64,000 nt of DNA from positions 4,974,001-5,038,000 of the forward strand of contig NZ_BNED01000005.1 of assembly GCF_016755875.1 (NCBI RefSeq). The letters run 5' to 3'. Positions within the stretch are counted from its first letter, which is position 1, and the number at the start of each line of letters is the position of its first letter. The stretch is from Streptomyces spororaveus. GTDB taxonomy: Bacteria > Actinomycetota > Actinomycetes > Streptomycetales > Streptomycetaceae. Made by a program: the position numbers and the translations under genes. Positions 7,684 to 17,900 of the stretch are shown here, in pieces. Below the pieces are notes generated by a model. It had not been told where the DNA came from. It ran no database searches and saw only the letters and a list, made by a program, of their open reading frames with translations.

Positions 7684-9303
7684 TCAGCCGCGCGGGTAGC
7701 GGGCGAGCCAGCCCGGGGAGGCGGCGGTGGGGCTGTGCAGGCTCGGGCCCTGGGTCATCTCCAGGGCGAAGTCGTCGGCGAGTTCCAGCAGCGCGGAGCG
7801 GCCTTCGAGCTCGGCGAGCCAGGCGGCCGGGAGGGCCGTCTCGCCGTGCAGGGCGCCGAGCAGGGCCCCGCACAGGGCGCCGGCGGCGATGGAGTCGCCG
7901 CCGTGGTTGACGGCGAGGCGCAGGCCCCGCGGGACGTCCTCGGCGACCAGGGCGCAGTAGACGGCGGCGCCGAGGGCGCCGGCGGCGTCGGATCCGTCGC
8001 CCGCCCCGTCGCAGGCGAGGGCTTCGACGGCGTCGGGGCCGGGCGAGCCCTGGGTGACGGCGGCCAGGGCGCGCTGCAGGGCGTCGGTGACGGGCTGGTG
8101 CCCGGGGCGGGAGCCCAGCAGGCCCAGGGCGCGCTGGACGGCGGAGTCGAGGGAGTCGCCGCGGACCAGGCCGTGGACGATGACGGCGACGGCCCCGGCC
8201 GACAGGTGGGCGGTGGGATGGCCGTGGCTCTGCGCGGCGCATTCGACGGACAGCTGGAGGACGAGGGTGGGCTCCCAGCCGACCAGCAGCCCGAAGGGTG
8301 CCGAGCGGGTGGCCGCGGCCGCGTCGCGGGCGGTGGGGTTCTTCGGCTGGTCGAGGGTGCCGAGGACGTCGTCGGCGAAGCCGGTCAGGCAGGCGCGGTG
8401 CGGGGCGCGGCGGGCGTAGAGCCATTCCTCCTGCGCGAGCCAGCCGTTGTCCTTGCGGCGCTCGTCGGGGCCCCAGTCGTGCTGGGTGGCGGCCCAGCGC
8501 AGGTAGGCGCGGTGGATGTCGGTGGGCGGGTGCCAGGCGCCGGTGTCACGGCGTACGTGGGCCCGTATCAGCCCGTCCACGGTGAAGAGGGAGAGCTGGG
8601 TGGCGGCGGTGACCCGGCCGCGGCGCCCGAGGGCGGGGGCCGGACCGGTCAGGCCGTCCGGTCCGTGGGCCTCGCGCAGGGCGGTGAGGGAGAGGTCGGC
8701 GGCGGGTGCGCCGAGGGCGTCGCCGAGGGCCGAGCCGAGGAGGGTGCCGCGGACCCGGCTGCGGAAGTCCTGCTGCTCGACGCGACCCCAGAGGCCGGTG
8801 GCGATGCCGCGGCCGAGCGTGCGGTTCGCCCCGGCGGGGCCCGGACCGCCCGGGGCGGCGCGGCCGCGCGGGGGCGCGGCGGGGGCGGCGTGGACGTGCA
8901 GGGGTGCGGCGGGCGCGTCGCCCCCGGGGCTCTCGCCCGGGCCGTGGCCCTGCGGGCCGGGGCCGGGCGCGGGGGCTGCCGCGGAGGCGCCGGCCGCATG
9001 GCCGGCACCCGCGGTGGCGGTCCCGCCCGACGGGCCGGTTCCTCCTGCCGGGCCGGCACCTGAGGCGGCGGGTCCGTCTGCGTGGCCGGCGCCCGCAAGG
9101 GCGGCACCGTCCACCGGTTTGGGGCCGGGGCCGGGCGCCGGGGCGGCGTGGACGTGCAGGGGTCCGGCGGGGCCTGCGCCCTGCGGGCCTGCGCCCGGGG
9201 CGGGGACGACGACCATCGGGCCGGGGCCGGGCGGTGGTCCGGGGGCGGGCGGGGCGGTGTGCGGGCTGCCGGAACCGTGGTTCGTGCTGTTCACTGCGTC
9301 CAT
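7684..9303 (-). CDS. ADP-ribosylglycohydrolase family protein with long low-complexity N-terminal arm
   Basis: About 539 aa from the ATG at 9303, which follows a GGGGGG ribosome-site-like run; longer GTG starts exist but lack one. The first 185 residues are Gly/Pro/Ala-rich and contain two near-identical PLHVHAAPA segments and many PGPGP units. The catalytic domain follows: RVRGTLLGSALGDALGAPAA, then the metal-binding LFTVDGLIRAHVRR and NHGGDSIAAGALCGALLGAL (DSI/AxxGG class), which place it among ADP-ribosyl hydrolases that remove ADP-ribose from proteins or small molecules. The target is unknown. It is divergent from a secreted phosphatase gene with 275 bp between. Confidence 0.88.
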   Translation of the reverse strand: MDAVNSTNHGSGSPHTAPPAPGPPPGPGPMVVVPAPGAGPQGAGPAGPLHVHAAPAPGPGPKPVDGAALAGAGHADGPAASGAGPAGGTGPSGGTATAGAGHAAGASAAAPAPGPGPQGHGPGESPGGDAPAAPLHVHAAPAAPPRGRAAPGGPGPAGANRTLGRGIATGLWGRVEQQDFRSRVRGTLLGSALGDALGAPAADLSLTALREAHGPDGLTGPAPALGRRGRVTAATQLSLFTVDGLIRAHVRRDTGAWHPPTDIHRAYLRWAATQHDWGPDERRKDNGWLAQEEWLYARRAPHRACLTGFADDVLGTLDQPKNPTARDAAAATRSAPFGLLVGWEPTLVLQLSVECAAQSHGHPTAHLSAGAVAVIVHGLVRGDSLDSAVQRALGLLGSRPGHQPVTDALQRALAAVTQGSPGPDAVEALACDGAGDGSDAAGALGAAVYCALVAEDVPRGLRLAVNHGGDSIAAGALCGALLGALHGETALPAAWLAELEGRSALLELADDFALEMTQGPSLHSPTAASPGWLARYPRG

Positions 9304-9396
9304 TCCCGGCACCGCGCCCCCCGCTGACCAGTCCACTCGATGCCGGCGTCCCTGCCCGTACCCGCCGCGCACGCGAACCCGCACTGTAGTGGACAG

Positions 9397-9473
9397 GATC
9401 GGTCGAATCCGGAAGTGGTCGGCCACGGGTCCCGTAAGTGAGCGTAGATCGGCCAGAATCCGAACACTTCCGG
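9397..9473. promoter_or_regulatory. Nested repeats in the divergent region between the hydrolase and the phosphatase
   Basis: CCGGAAGTG (9409-9417) is matched by its inverse CACTTCCGG (9465-9473). Overlapping this is a near-direct repeat, GATCGGTCGAATCCG (from about 9398) and GATCGGCCAGAATCCG (from about 9447). Such layered repeats in a divergent promoter suggest a protein-binding region; no regulator can be named. Confidence 0.35.
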
Positions 9474-9578
9474 CCGCGACCCGGCAGGTGGCACGTTTTG
9501 CCAGTCGCCTTCGAGCCGGTCGTTTTCGGTCACGCCTCGTTCATCGGACGTTCTCCGCGGCCGCCCAGCCTCGGAGCC

Positions 9579-10643
9579 ATGAAGAAGGCCCTCCTCGCCG
9601 CGACCCTCGTCGCCTCCGCGGTCACCGTCTCCCTGGTCGCGGCCCCGCTCGCCTCCGCCACCGGCTGGGACCGGCACGACCGGTCCGCCGTCCCGTTCAC
9701 CGAAGCCACCGTCACCGCCGGGGCCGACGGCTCCTTCACCCTCCAGTGGAAGGCCCGCGGCACCGACCGGGTCCAGATCAGGGCGAACGGCAAGGTCGTC
9801 GCGAAGGGCGGCTCCCAGGGCCGCGCCGTGGTCACGGGCCTGCCCGCCGCCGACCGCCAGTGGTTCGACTTCAAGCCCGGGCACGGCCAGGGCCTGCGCC
9901 TCGCCGACCGCCTGATCAAGCTGGACGGCACCGCCAACTTCCGTGACGCCGGCGGCTACCGCACCAGCACCGGCCAGTGGGTCAAGATGGGCGAGATCTA
10001 CCGCTCCGACGCCCTGAACAAGCTGACCGGGAACGACCTCGCCAAGCTCCAGCGCCTGCGCGTCAGGACGGTCTTCGACCTCCGCATGGAGGACGAGCGC
10101 ACCAAGGACGCCGACAAGGTGCCCACGGGCGCCGCCTACGTCGTCGCCGACGTCTTCGCGGGCTCCGGTTCCTTCCAGACCATGCCCCGCACCCCCGACG
10201 AGGCCGTCAAGGCCATGGTCGACGCCGAGCGGGCGATGGTCTCCGGCGCCGGCGGCAAGAAGGCGTACACCCAGGTCTTCGAAGGCATCGAGCGCGACCG
10301 CGCCCGCTCCGTCCTCTTCCACTGCACGGCGGGCAAGGACCGCACCGGCTGGGCGGGCGCCACCCTGCTGACCGCCCTCGGCGTGCCCCGCGAGACCGTC
10401 GAGGCCGACTACCTGGCCAGCAACGACTACCGCAAGGCCGCCAACGACGCGATCCTCTCCCGCCTGCCCGCCCAGCAGGCCGCCGTCTACAAGCCGCTGC
10501 TCGACGTGCGTCCCGAGTACCTGAACGCGGGCTACGACGAGGTCGCGTCGAAGTACGGCTCCTTCGACCGCTACCTCAGGGACGGGCTCGGCATCGACGC
10601 CCGCGAACTGAAGGAGCTGAAGAAGGACCTCCTCGTCGGCTGA
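9579..10643 (+). CDS. Secreted tyrosine-protein phosphatase (IphP/Tyr-phosphatase 2 family)
   Basis: A 354-aa protein with a Sec signal peptide (MKKALLAATLVASAVTVS, cut near ASATG). Residues about 30-100 resemble a beta-sandwich module (TLQWKARGTDRVQIRANGK). The phosphatase domain starts at LDGTANFRDAGGYRT, the standard opening of this family, and carries the catalytic P-loop HCTAGKDRTGW (Cys at about residue 247). It dephosphorylates phosphotyrosine or related phosphoesters outside the cell; the substrate is unknown. The ATG at 9579 is chosen because it starts the signal peptide; a GTG at 9438 would place 47 charged residues before it. Confidence 0.93.
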   Translation: MKKALLAATLVASAVTVSLVAAPLASATGWDRHDRSAVPFTEATVTAGADGSFTLQWKARGTDRVQIRANGKVVAKGGSQGRAVVTGLPAADRQWFDFKPGHGQGLRLADRLIKLDGTANFRDAGGYRTSTGQWVKMGEIYRSDALNKLTGNDLAKLQRLRVRTVFDLRMEDERTKDADKVPTGAAYVVADVFAGSGSFQTMPRTPDEAVKAMVDAERAMVSGAGGKKAYTQVFEGIERDRARSVLFHCTAGKDRTGWAGATLLTALGVPRETVEADYLASNDYRKAANDAILSRLPAQQAAVYKPLLDVRPEYLNAGYDEVASKYGSFDRYLRDGLGIDARELKELKKDLLVG

Positions 10644-10657
10644 TCCCCGTCGGCCGA

Positions 10658-10693
10658 GACCCGGCACGCGCCGCCGCGGAGGGAAGCCGGGTC
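10658..10693. terminator. Possible terminator between convergent phosphatase and fbiC
   Basis: GACCCGGC (10658-10665) pairs with GCCGGGTC (10686-10693), with a 20-base loop and no T run. It lies between two convergent stops, so it could serve both strands. The stem is modest. Confidence 0.4.
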
Positions 10694-10723
10694 ACCGGCT
10701 CCCCTCCGTCCGCGCGTCCGCGT

Positions 10724-13300
10724 TCAGTCCAGTACGGGCAGCAGCTCCGGCAGGTGCCCGTCCGAGGCGCGGGCCGCGTCCTGCCGCTCCCGCGGCACCT
10801 CCCCGTACAGCGTCGTACGGGCCTTCGCGGGCCGTCCGGCCGCCTCCGCCACGGCGATCAGGTCCTGCACCGACTTGTACGAGCCGTAGCTCGACCCGGC
10901 CATGCGCGAGATGGTCTCCTCCATCAGCGTCCCGCCCAGGTCGTTCGCCCCGGACCGGAGCATCTCGGCCGCGCCCTCCGCCCCCAGCTTCACCCAGCTC
11001 GTCTGGATGTTGGGGATGTGCGGGTGCAGCAGGATCCGGGCCATCGCCGTCACCGCCCGGTTGTCGCGGACCGTCGGACCCGGCCGCGCGATGCCCGCGA
11101 GGTACACGGGCGCGTTGGTGTGGATGAAGGGGAGCGTGACGAACTCCGTGAAACCGCCGGTCTGCTGCTGGATCCGGGCCAGGGTGCGGAAGTGACCGAG
11201 CCAGTGCCGCGGCTGGTCCACGTGCCCGTACATCATCGTGGACGAGGAGCGGATCCCGAGCTCGTGCGCGGTGGTGATCACATCGATCCAGTCCGCCGTC
11301 GGCAGCTTGCCCTTGGTGAGCACCCAGCGGACCTCGTCGTCCAGGATCTCCGCCGCCGTACCGGGGATCGAGTCCAGGCCCGCCTCCTTGGCCGCCGTCA
11401 GCCAGTCCCGTACGGACATCCCCGTGCGGGTCGCCCCGTTGACCACCTCCATCGGCGAGAAGGCGTGCACGTGCATGCCGGGGACCCGCTGCTTCACGGC
11501 GCGCGCGATGTCGAAGTAGGCCGTCCCGGGCAGGTCCGGGTGGATGCCGCCCTGCATGCACACCTCGACCGCGCCCACGTCCCAGGCCTGGGCGGCCCGG
11601 TCGGCGACCTGGTCGAGGGAGAGGGTGTAGGCGTCGGCGTCCGTGCGGCGCTGCGCGAAGGCGCAGAAACGGCAGCCGGTGTAGCAGACGTTGGTGAAGT
11701 TGATGTTCCGCGTGACGATGTACGTGACCTCGTCGCCCACGACCGACCTGCGCAGGTCGTCGGCGATGCGGCACAGCGCGTCCAGGGCCGGCCCGTCCGC
11801 GTGCAGCAGCGCCAGCGCCTGGGCGTCCGTCAGCTTCGTCGGATCGTCGGCGGCCTGCGCGAGGGCGCCCCGAACGTCGGTGTCGATGCGCTCGGCGACC
11901 ATCCCGGGCGCGGCCGCCTCCCGCAGCGCCTCCCAGTCCCCGTACACGTCGTCGAAGTCGTCGCGGCGGTCGCCGGTGCGGCCCTCGGTGTCGATGGTGG
12001 CGTGCAGGTCGGTGCGTCCGTACGCGGTGAAGCCCTCGTCCGGCTCCTGCCACGGCCGGCCCTCGACGGCGGCGCCCTCGTCGGCCAGCCCGGACTGCGG
12101 GTCGGCCAGCGCCCGGACGTGCGGCAGCAGGCGCGGGTCCAGCCAGGGCTCGCCGCGCTGCAGGAACTCCGGATAGATGGTGAGGCGTTCGCGCAGCTCG
12201 AAGCCGGCGGCGGCGGTCCGCGTGGCCAGCTCCTCGATGTGCGGCCAGGGCCGCTCGGGGTTGACGTGGTCGGGGGTCAGCGGGGAGACCCCGCCCCAGT
12301 CGTCGATGCCGGCGCCGATGAGCAGCGCGTACTCGGCGTCCACCAGGTTCGGCGGGGCCTGGATGCGGGCGCTCGGGCCCAGGATGTGCCGGGCGACGGC
12401 GATGGCGGCGGCCAGCTCCTCCAGCTCCGCGTCCGGCATGCCGCGCATGGCGGTGTCCGGCTTGGCGCGGAAGTTCTGGACGATGACCTCCTGGATGCCG
12501 TGGTAGGCGCGCTGGATCCGGCGCAGCTCGAAGAAGGCGTCGGCGCGCTCCTCGTAGGACTCGCCGATACCGATGAGGACGCCGGTGGTGAAGGGGACGT
12601 TGGAGCGGCCCGCGTCCTCCAGCACCCGCAGCCGGACGGCCGGGTCCTTGTCGGGGGAGCCGTGGTGGGGACCGCCCGGCTCGGACCACAGGCGGGTGGC
12701 GGTGGTCTCCAGCATCATGCCCATGGACGGTGCGACGGGCTTGAGGCGCTGGAGATCGGACCAGGACAGGACGCCGGGGTTGAGGTGCGGCAGCAGGCCG
12801 GTCTCCTCCAGGACCCGGATCGCCATGGCGCGCACGTAGGCGAGGGTGTCGTCGTAGCCGTGCGCGTCGAGCCACTCGCGGGCCTCGGGCCAGCGGTCCT
12901 CGGGGCGGTCGCCCAGGGTGAAGAGGGCTTCCTTGCAGCCCATCGCCGCGCCCTGGCGGGCGATGTCGAGGACCTCGTCGGGGGAGAGGTACATCCCGTG
13001 CCCGCTCTTGCGCAGCTTTCCGGGGACGGTGACGAAGGTGCAGTAGTGGCACCTGTCGCGGCAGAGGCGGGTGAGGGGGATGAAGACCTTGCGGGAGTAC
13101 GTGATGACACCGGGGCGCCCGGCGGCGGCGAGCCCGGCGTCCCTTACCCGTGCGGCGGAGGCGGCGAGGTCCCTGAGGGCCTCGCCGCGCGCCCGGAGGA
13201 GTACGGCCGCCTCGGTCGCGTCGAGCGCGACGCCGTCGCGGGCCCGCCGGAGCGCGCGGCGCATCGCGTTGTCGGTCGGTGCGTCACTCGGAGTGGTCAT
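10724..13300 (-). CDS. fbiC: Bifunctional FO synthase (CofG + CofH), coenzyme F420 biosynthesis
   Basis: An 858-aa fusion of two radical-SAM enzymes that join a tyrosine-derived fragment to 5-amino-6-ribitylamino-uracil, making the deazaflavin FO, the chromophore of F420. The N-terminal CofG half has the iron-sulfur motif CRDRCHYC (Cys 80, 84, 87). The C-terminal CofH half has a second one, [10 protein letters not shown] (around residue 540). Other landmarks: ECLFTLGD-like [41 protein letters not shown] and [20 protein letters not shown]. Length matches actinobacterial FbiC. It is convergent with the phosphatase and 40 bp from the SDR upstream. F420 is used by the LLM and nitroreductase-type genes in this window. 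Confidence 0.97.
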   Translation of the reverse strand: MTTPSDAPTDNAMRRALRRARDGVALDATEAAVLLRARGEALRDLAASAARVRDAGLAAAGRPGVITYSRKVFIPLTRLCRDRCHYCTFVTVPGKLRKSGHGMYLSPDEVLDIARQGAAMGCKEALFTLGDRPEDRWPEAREWLDAHGYDDTLAYVRAMAIRVLEETGLLPHLNPGVLSWSDLQRLKPVAPSMGMMLETTATRLWSEPGGPHHGSPDKDPAVRLRVLEDAGRSNVPFTTGVLIGIGESYEERADAFFELRRIQRAYHGIQEVIVQNFRAKPDTAMRGMPDAELEELAAAIAVARHILGPSARIQAPPNLVDAEYALLIGAGIDDWGGVSPLTPDHVNPERPWPHIEELATRTAAAGFELRERLTIYPEFLQRGEPWLDPRLLPHVRALADPQSGLADEGAAVEGRPWQEPDEGFTAYGRTDLHATIDTEGRTGDRRDDFDDVYGDWEALREAAAPGMVAERIDTDVRGALAQAADDPTKLTDAQALALLHADGPALDALCRIADDLRRSVVGDEVTYIVTRNINFTNVCYTGCRFCAFAQRRTDADAYTLSLDQVADRAAQAWDVGAVEVCMQGGIHPDLPGTAYFDIARAVKQRVPGMHVHAFSPMEVVNGATRTGMSVRDWLTAAKEAGLDSIPGTAAEILDDEVRWVLTKGKLPTADWIDVITTAHELGIRSSSTMMYGHVDQPRHWLGHFRTLARIQQQTGGFTEFVTLPFIHTNAPVYLAGIARPGPTVRDNRAVTAMARILLHPHIPNIQTSWVKLGAEGAAEMLRSGANDLGGTLMEETISRMAGSSYGSYKSVQDLIAVAEAAGRPAKARTTLYGEVPRERQDAARASDGHLPELLPVLD

Positions 13301-13340
13301 GGGCCGAGCATACGATCCGGTGATCCGGGCGTGGAGCGGG

Positions 13341-14123
13341 TCACCGCATCAGCTCACCGGCGTTGACCAGCAGAGACTGGCCGGTTACCGCCCGGGCCCG
13401 GTCGGAGGCGAGGAAAGCGACGGAGTCGGCGACGTCCCCGTCGGTGGCCAGATCGGGCAGCGCCATCCGCTGGGTGAGGCGGGCGTGCACCTCGGCCTCG
13501 GGGACGCCCTCGGTGTGGGCGGTGAAGGTGACGAAGGCCTGCACGGGCGGGCCCCACATCCACCCGGGCAGCACGGTGTTGACGCGGATCCGGTGCGGGC
13601 CGAGCTCGCGGGCCATGGAGTACATGGCGGAGGTCAGCGCCCCCTTGGAGGCGGCGTAGGCGGCCTGCTGCACCTCGTTGGGCGCGGCGACGGCCGACTG
13701 CGTCCCGATGATCACCACGGACCCGCCGCGCTCCTTGAGTGCGGGCACGCACGCGCGGGTCATCTTCAGCGTCCCCAGCAGATTGACGTCGATGATCTGC
13801 TGCCAGGTCCCGAAGTCGGCGTCCTCCAGGCCCCCGAAGTAGGAGTCCCAGGCGGCGACGTGGACGACGGCGTCGATCCGGCCGAAACGGGTGAGCGCGA
13901 GCTCGGCGAGGGCCGCGCACTGCGTCTCGTCGGTGATGTCGGTGGCGCGGTAGGCGGTGTGCGCTCCGTCGGGGTCGATCTCGGCGGCGGATTTGGCGAG
14001 ATTCGCCTCGGTCCGCGCTCCGAGCACGGCGTTCCCGCCGTCGCGCACGACGGTGGCGGCCACCTGGTGCCCGAGCCCGGCCCCGACCCCGGAGACGATG
14101 ACGGTCTTCCCTCGCAGCAGCAT
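13341..14123 (-). CDS. SDR family oxidoreductase
   Basis: A 260-aa short-chain dehydrogenase/reductase. The Rossmann glycine motif is [12 protein letters not shown] (about 10-21), the nucleotide-binding turn is GARTEAN (suggesting NADP), NLLGT follows, and the catalytic Ser-Tyr-Lys is in IIGTQSAV and YAASKGAL. The VAVH in place of NNAG (VVHVAAW) is a tolerated variant. The C terminus ends [14 protein letters not shown]. The substrate is unknown. It lies 40 bp upstream of fbiC on the same strand and could share its transcript, but SDRs are not part of F420 synthesis. Confidence 0.92.
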   Translation of the reverse strand: MLLRGKTVIVSGVGAGLGHQVAATVVRDGGNAVLGARTEANLAKSAAEIDPDGAHTAYRATDITDETQCAALAELALTRFGRIDAVVHVAAWDSYFGGLEDADFGTWQQIIDVNLLGTLKMTRACVPALKERGGSVVIIGTQSAVAAPNEVQQAAYAASKGALTSAMYSMARELGPHRIRVNTVLPGWMWGPPVQAFVTFTAHTEGVPEAEVHARLTQRMALPDLATDGDVADSVAFLASDRARAVTGQSLLVNAGELMR

Positions 14124-14160
14124 GACGGACCTCCGGGCACACGGGATATCTGACGGTGCG

Positions 14161-14460
14161 TCAGGCTACGGCGCGGGCGGGGCGGTGTGAAGGGGTGCGG
14201 ATCCGAAGAGTGGCGGGGGCGGAGGCCGCCGCCGGTCCCGGCCGCGCCGACCGGGTGTGCGCCCGAGGCGCGGAAGGGCGACGGGCCACCGCGGTCACCG
14301 ACCGCGAACGCCCCACGGCGGCTCGCCGGACATGTGCCATCCCCCGGGGTGCCTCGGCGAGAAGCGCCCGCACGTGCGGGTTGCTGCTGCGGTACAGACG
14401 ACCGGCCAGCGCCTGCCCGGTCCCCGCGGCCCGGTGCACCGCGGCGACGGCATGGGCCAT
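14161..14460 (-). CDS. Doubtful small ORF in a 384-bp gap
   Basis: A 99-codon reading frame that is the only candidate in the stretch 14124-14507. The first 40 codons have nearly all G or C at the third position, like real genes here, but the second half is an Arg/Pro/Ala-rich run typical of chance frames in high-GC DNA. No ribosome site is obvious before the ATG, and no family is recognised. It sits just downstream of the immunity gene of the Rhs locus, a place where broken immunity genes are often found, so a decayed gene is an alternative. Confidence 0.25.
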   Translation of the reverse strand: MAHAVAAVHRAAGTGQALAGRLYRSSNPHVRALLAEAPRGMAHVRRAAVGRSRSVTAVARRPSAPRAHTRSARPGPAAASAPATLRIRTPSHRPARAVA

Positions 14461-14507
14461 GGCGCGCCCCGACGAGGCGGCACGCGGTTTCCCTCATGGG
14501 CGTCGGA

Positions 14508-14918
14508 TCACTCTGTGGAATTCTTCAGAAATTGCGCTCGGTCGCGTTCAATGTACGGAGAAATGTCGGCCAGCAGACTCAAGACCTCCCGCATTTCTCT
14601 CGCGAGGTCGGGGTGGTCGGCCCAGGTCTCTGCTCTTCGGGTGAGTACTGCCGACAATAGGTCATCGTCGTAGAACCCTCCTTCGCTCTGGGACGGTGCG
14701 CTGTCATGGAGAATCTCGACTGCCAGTGGAAGTGTCCATCGAAGCCCGACGTCCTGCCCGATGAGGCGTCCGAGTTCATACGCCGTCAACTCGCCGATCG
14801 GACGCTTCCGCAACCGGTGGATGGCCTTGACCAGGCTCGTTGACTCGGTCGGCGGCTCCGGCCAGCTATCCCCTTCGAGTTCCTCGATGGTTCGGTTGCG
14901 TTCTTGGGTTTTCTTCAT
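14508..14918 (-). CDS. CdiI-like immunity protein for the Rhs toxin
   Basis: A 136-aa acidic protein. The ATG at 14918 follows GAAGG at good spacing; longer in-frame extensions run into the toxin gene and are rejected. The sequence matches the contact-dependent-inhibition immunity family (CdiI_2 type) as I know it: SLVKAIHRLRKRPIGELTAY, ELGRLIGQDVGLRWTLPLAV, then FYDDDLLSAVLTRRAETW. It starts 26 bp after the toxin stop, so it is the last gene of the operon, the normal place for a cognate immunity gene. Its GC content is far below its neighbours, as in the toxin tip, so the two probably moved in together. The binding partner is inferred from position. Confidence 0.8.
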   Translation of the reverse strand: MKKTQERNRTIEELEGDSWPEPPTESTSLVKAIHRLRKRPIGELTAYELGRLIGQDVGLRWTLPLAVEILHDSAPSQSEGGFYDDDLLSAVLTRRAETWADHPDLAREMREVLSLLADISPYIERDRAQFLKNSTE

Positions 14919-14944
14919 CTGCAGCCTTCGTGTGTGGTCGGGGG

Positions 14945-17900
14945 CTATCTGTGGCCGATTGAATGGAGGAATCCATTGAGTCGGTCCAGCATTCGAATGG
15001 TTTCCTTCCGCTTGTTGATCAACACTTCGAGCCCGCGTTCGGTTAGGGTGTCTGGGGGGTTGGAAATCTCGCGCTCCAGCGTCCGCCTTACGCTGTCGAG
15101 TGCGCTTCTGGCCTGGGACAGGTCCTGTATGTGATCGAACGGGGTTCCGTCCTTCTTTCTCGCTACGACTTCCCCGGCGGCTTCTCTTCGTGCGGCGTCG
15201 TAGTGATTGTGATTCGGCTGGGAGTTTATTTCTCCTATGGGGTCCGGCTTGATGTTTTCGAGCTTTTCGATCGCGCGCTGAGCTGCTTCGCTGAGCCCGA
15301 GCTCGGGGCACGGTGTCAAGCCCAACGGATCCGACCACGTGTGAGGGTTGTGGACGTACGTCGCCGGGTTCGGGGCCGGGGCCAGGCCCAGGGGGTCCGG
15401 GGTGAGGTAGCGGGCCGTTTCGGGGTCGTACGTGCGGAAGTAGTTGTGGTGGAGGCCCGATTCGGGGTCAAAGTACTGGCCCGGGAAGCGCAGTGGCGTG
15501 TAGGCCACGGCGTCGCGGGTCCAGGTGGTGGAGCCCCAGAGGGTCGAGCGGGCGCGCCAGGCGATCTCGCCCGACTCGTCGATCAGTTCGCGCGGAGTGC
15601 CGATGAGGTCGGTGACGATGGCGAAGAAGCGGTCGTCCGTGGTGCCGAGGACGCTCTCCGCCTGGGTGAGCGGGTGCAGGCCGTGGTGGGTCCAGGTGAG
15701 GGTGACCGGGCCTTGCGTCTGCTCGCAGAGGGTGGTGCCGTCCCACGTGAAGAGGACCTCTTCCACGACCTCGCCGGTGGGCGCCAGGCGCTGCTTGGCC
15801 GTGCGGCGGGACAGGGCGTCGTAGCGGTAGCGCCAGCGCGTGCCGTCCGGGGTGGTGACCCCGACGAGGCGGTCTTCCGCGTCCCATGCGTAGGCCCAGG
15901 TGTCCGGCTTGCGGGAGAGGCGGGTCTTCTGGCGGAGGGTGACCCGGCCGAGGGCGTCGTGTTCGTAGCGGATCGAGCCGGCGCGGGTGATGCGAGTGCC
16001 CTCGTAATCACGCGCGCCCTGAGCCTCCGCGCCCGGGTGGCGGGACGGCCAGGAGGCGCTGGTCTGGTTGCCGGCGTCGTCGTAGGCGTAGCGCTCGGTC
16101 CAGTCGGACGCGTCGACCGCCGTGACCCGGGCTGCCGGGTCCAGGGTGAAGGTGCGGGGACCGGCGAGCGCGTCGTCGATCGCCGTGAGGGCGCCGTCCG
16201 CGCGGTAGCTGTAGCCGCGGCGCTGGAGGGTGCGGCCGTCCTGGCCGACGAGGTGCTGGTCGGTGAGACGTCCCACCGGGTCGTAGGCGTGCGCCAGGGC
16301 CAGGTCCGGGCCGATGGTGCGGGTCAGCTCCCGGCCCGTGGCGTCCCGCTCGAACGTCAGCGTGCGGCCCGAGGCGCTGAGGGCGCTGCGCCGGCCCGCC
16401 GCGTCGTACGTCCACTCGGAGAAGGCCCCGCCGGGTGTGGTGCGGCCGGCCCGGCGGCCCGCGACGTCGTAGGTGCGGGTGAGGGTGCGTCCGTCGACCG
16501 TCTCCGAGACGACGCGGCCGTACAGGTCCCGTTGCAGGGTCAGCGTGGTGCCGTCCGGCGAGACCGCCCGCGCGAGCTCGTCGAAGTCGTCGTACTCGTA
16601 CGACGTGATGCCGTCCGCCGTCTCCTTGTGCAGGAGCTGGGAGAGGGCACCGTGCGCGTACGTGGTCGTGGCGCCGACGGCGTTCGTACGGGAGACCAGG
16701 CGGCCTGCGGCGTCGTAGCCGTAGCTCAGCGTGCGGCCGTCGAAGTCCGTCTCGCAGGCCAGTCGCCCGGCGGGGTCGTAGGCGTAGGTCCAGGTCAGGC
16801 CCTGGGGGTTGGTGACCGAGGTGAGGCGCAGCTCGGTGTCGTGGGTGAAGGAGTGGCGGACGCCGTCCGGGCCCGTGCGGGCCGTGAGGAGGTCGAAGTC
16901 CCCGTACTCGGAGAGCGTCAGCCCGCCCATCGGGTCGGTGTGGGAGGTGCAGTTGCCCTCGCCGTCGTAGGTCCACGACTCCGTGCCGCCGTCCGCGGTC
17001 TCCCGCCGGAGCAGGCGGCCCTCCACGCTCCACGTGAGGCGGGTGGTGTGGCCGAGGGCGTCGGTGACGGTGACCGGGCGGCCGAAGGGGTCGCGCGTGT
17101 ATGTGGTCGTGGCGCCCAGCGGGTCGGTGATCTCCATGGGCAGGCCGGCCGGGTCGCAGCGGACCGTCGTGACCGCGCCCAGGACGTCCGTCACCGAGGC
17201 CAGGTGGCCGCGGGCGTCGTACGTGAAGCGGTTCGTGGCCCCGTGCGCCGCGGTGGCGGAGGTGCGGTTGCCGCGCTCGTCGTACGTCGCCCGCGTGACC
17301 CGGCCATCGGGCTGGATCACCGTGACCGGCAGGCCCAGCGCGTCGTACGCGGCCCGTACCTCACGGCCGTCGGGGCGGACCACCGTGGTGAGCCGGCCCT
17401 GCTCGTCGTAGACGTAGCGGGTCGTGTGGCCGAGCGCGTCGGTGCGGGTCAGGAGGCGGTTGTACGCGTCGTGCGTGAACCGGGTGGTCGCGCCCGTCGG
17501 GTCGATCTCGGCCGTGATCCGGGCGCGGTCGTCGACCAGGTACCGGGTCTCGTGGCCGTGGGAGTCGGTGTAGGTGGTGGAGCCGTCCTCGTAGGCGAAG
17601 CGGACGTCGAGGTGGCCGTTGGTGCCGGACTGGGCGGTGCAGCGGTGCTGCTCGTCGTAGACGTAGTCGAAGTGGCGGTCGTTGGTGTCGGTCCAGGAGG
17701 TGATCCGGCCGAGTTCGTCGTAGCCGAAGCGGAGCGGGCGGCCCGAGGAGTTGGTGACGTGGGTGAGGTGGCCATCCGTGTACGCGTAGCGGAGCACTTC
17801 GGTGCCGTCGGCGAGGGCGAGGCCGGTTATTCGGCCTTCCGACGAGCCGAGGCGCACCTCGTAGCCGCCACTGTGGGACAGGGCGGTCGGGGTGCCTGAC

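Noticed and set aside
4832..7699. A 955-codon open frame, and similar very long frames (for example 9977-13366, 15131-17899, 44182-47898)
   Set aside because: They run across or antisense to well-supported genes, have Arg/Gly/Pro/Ala-rich sequence without domains, and are the usual result of very high GC content.
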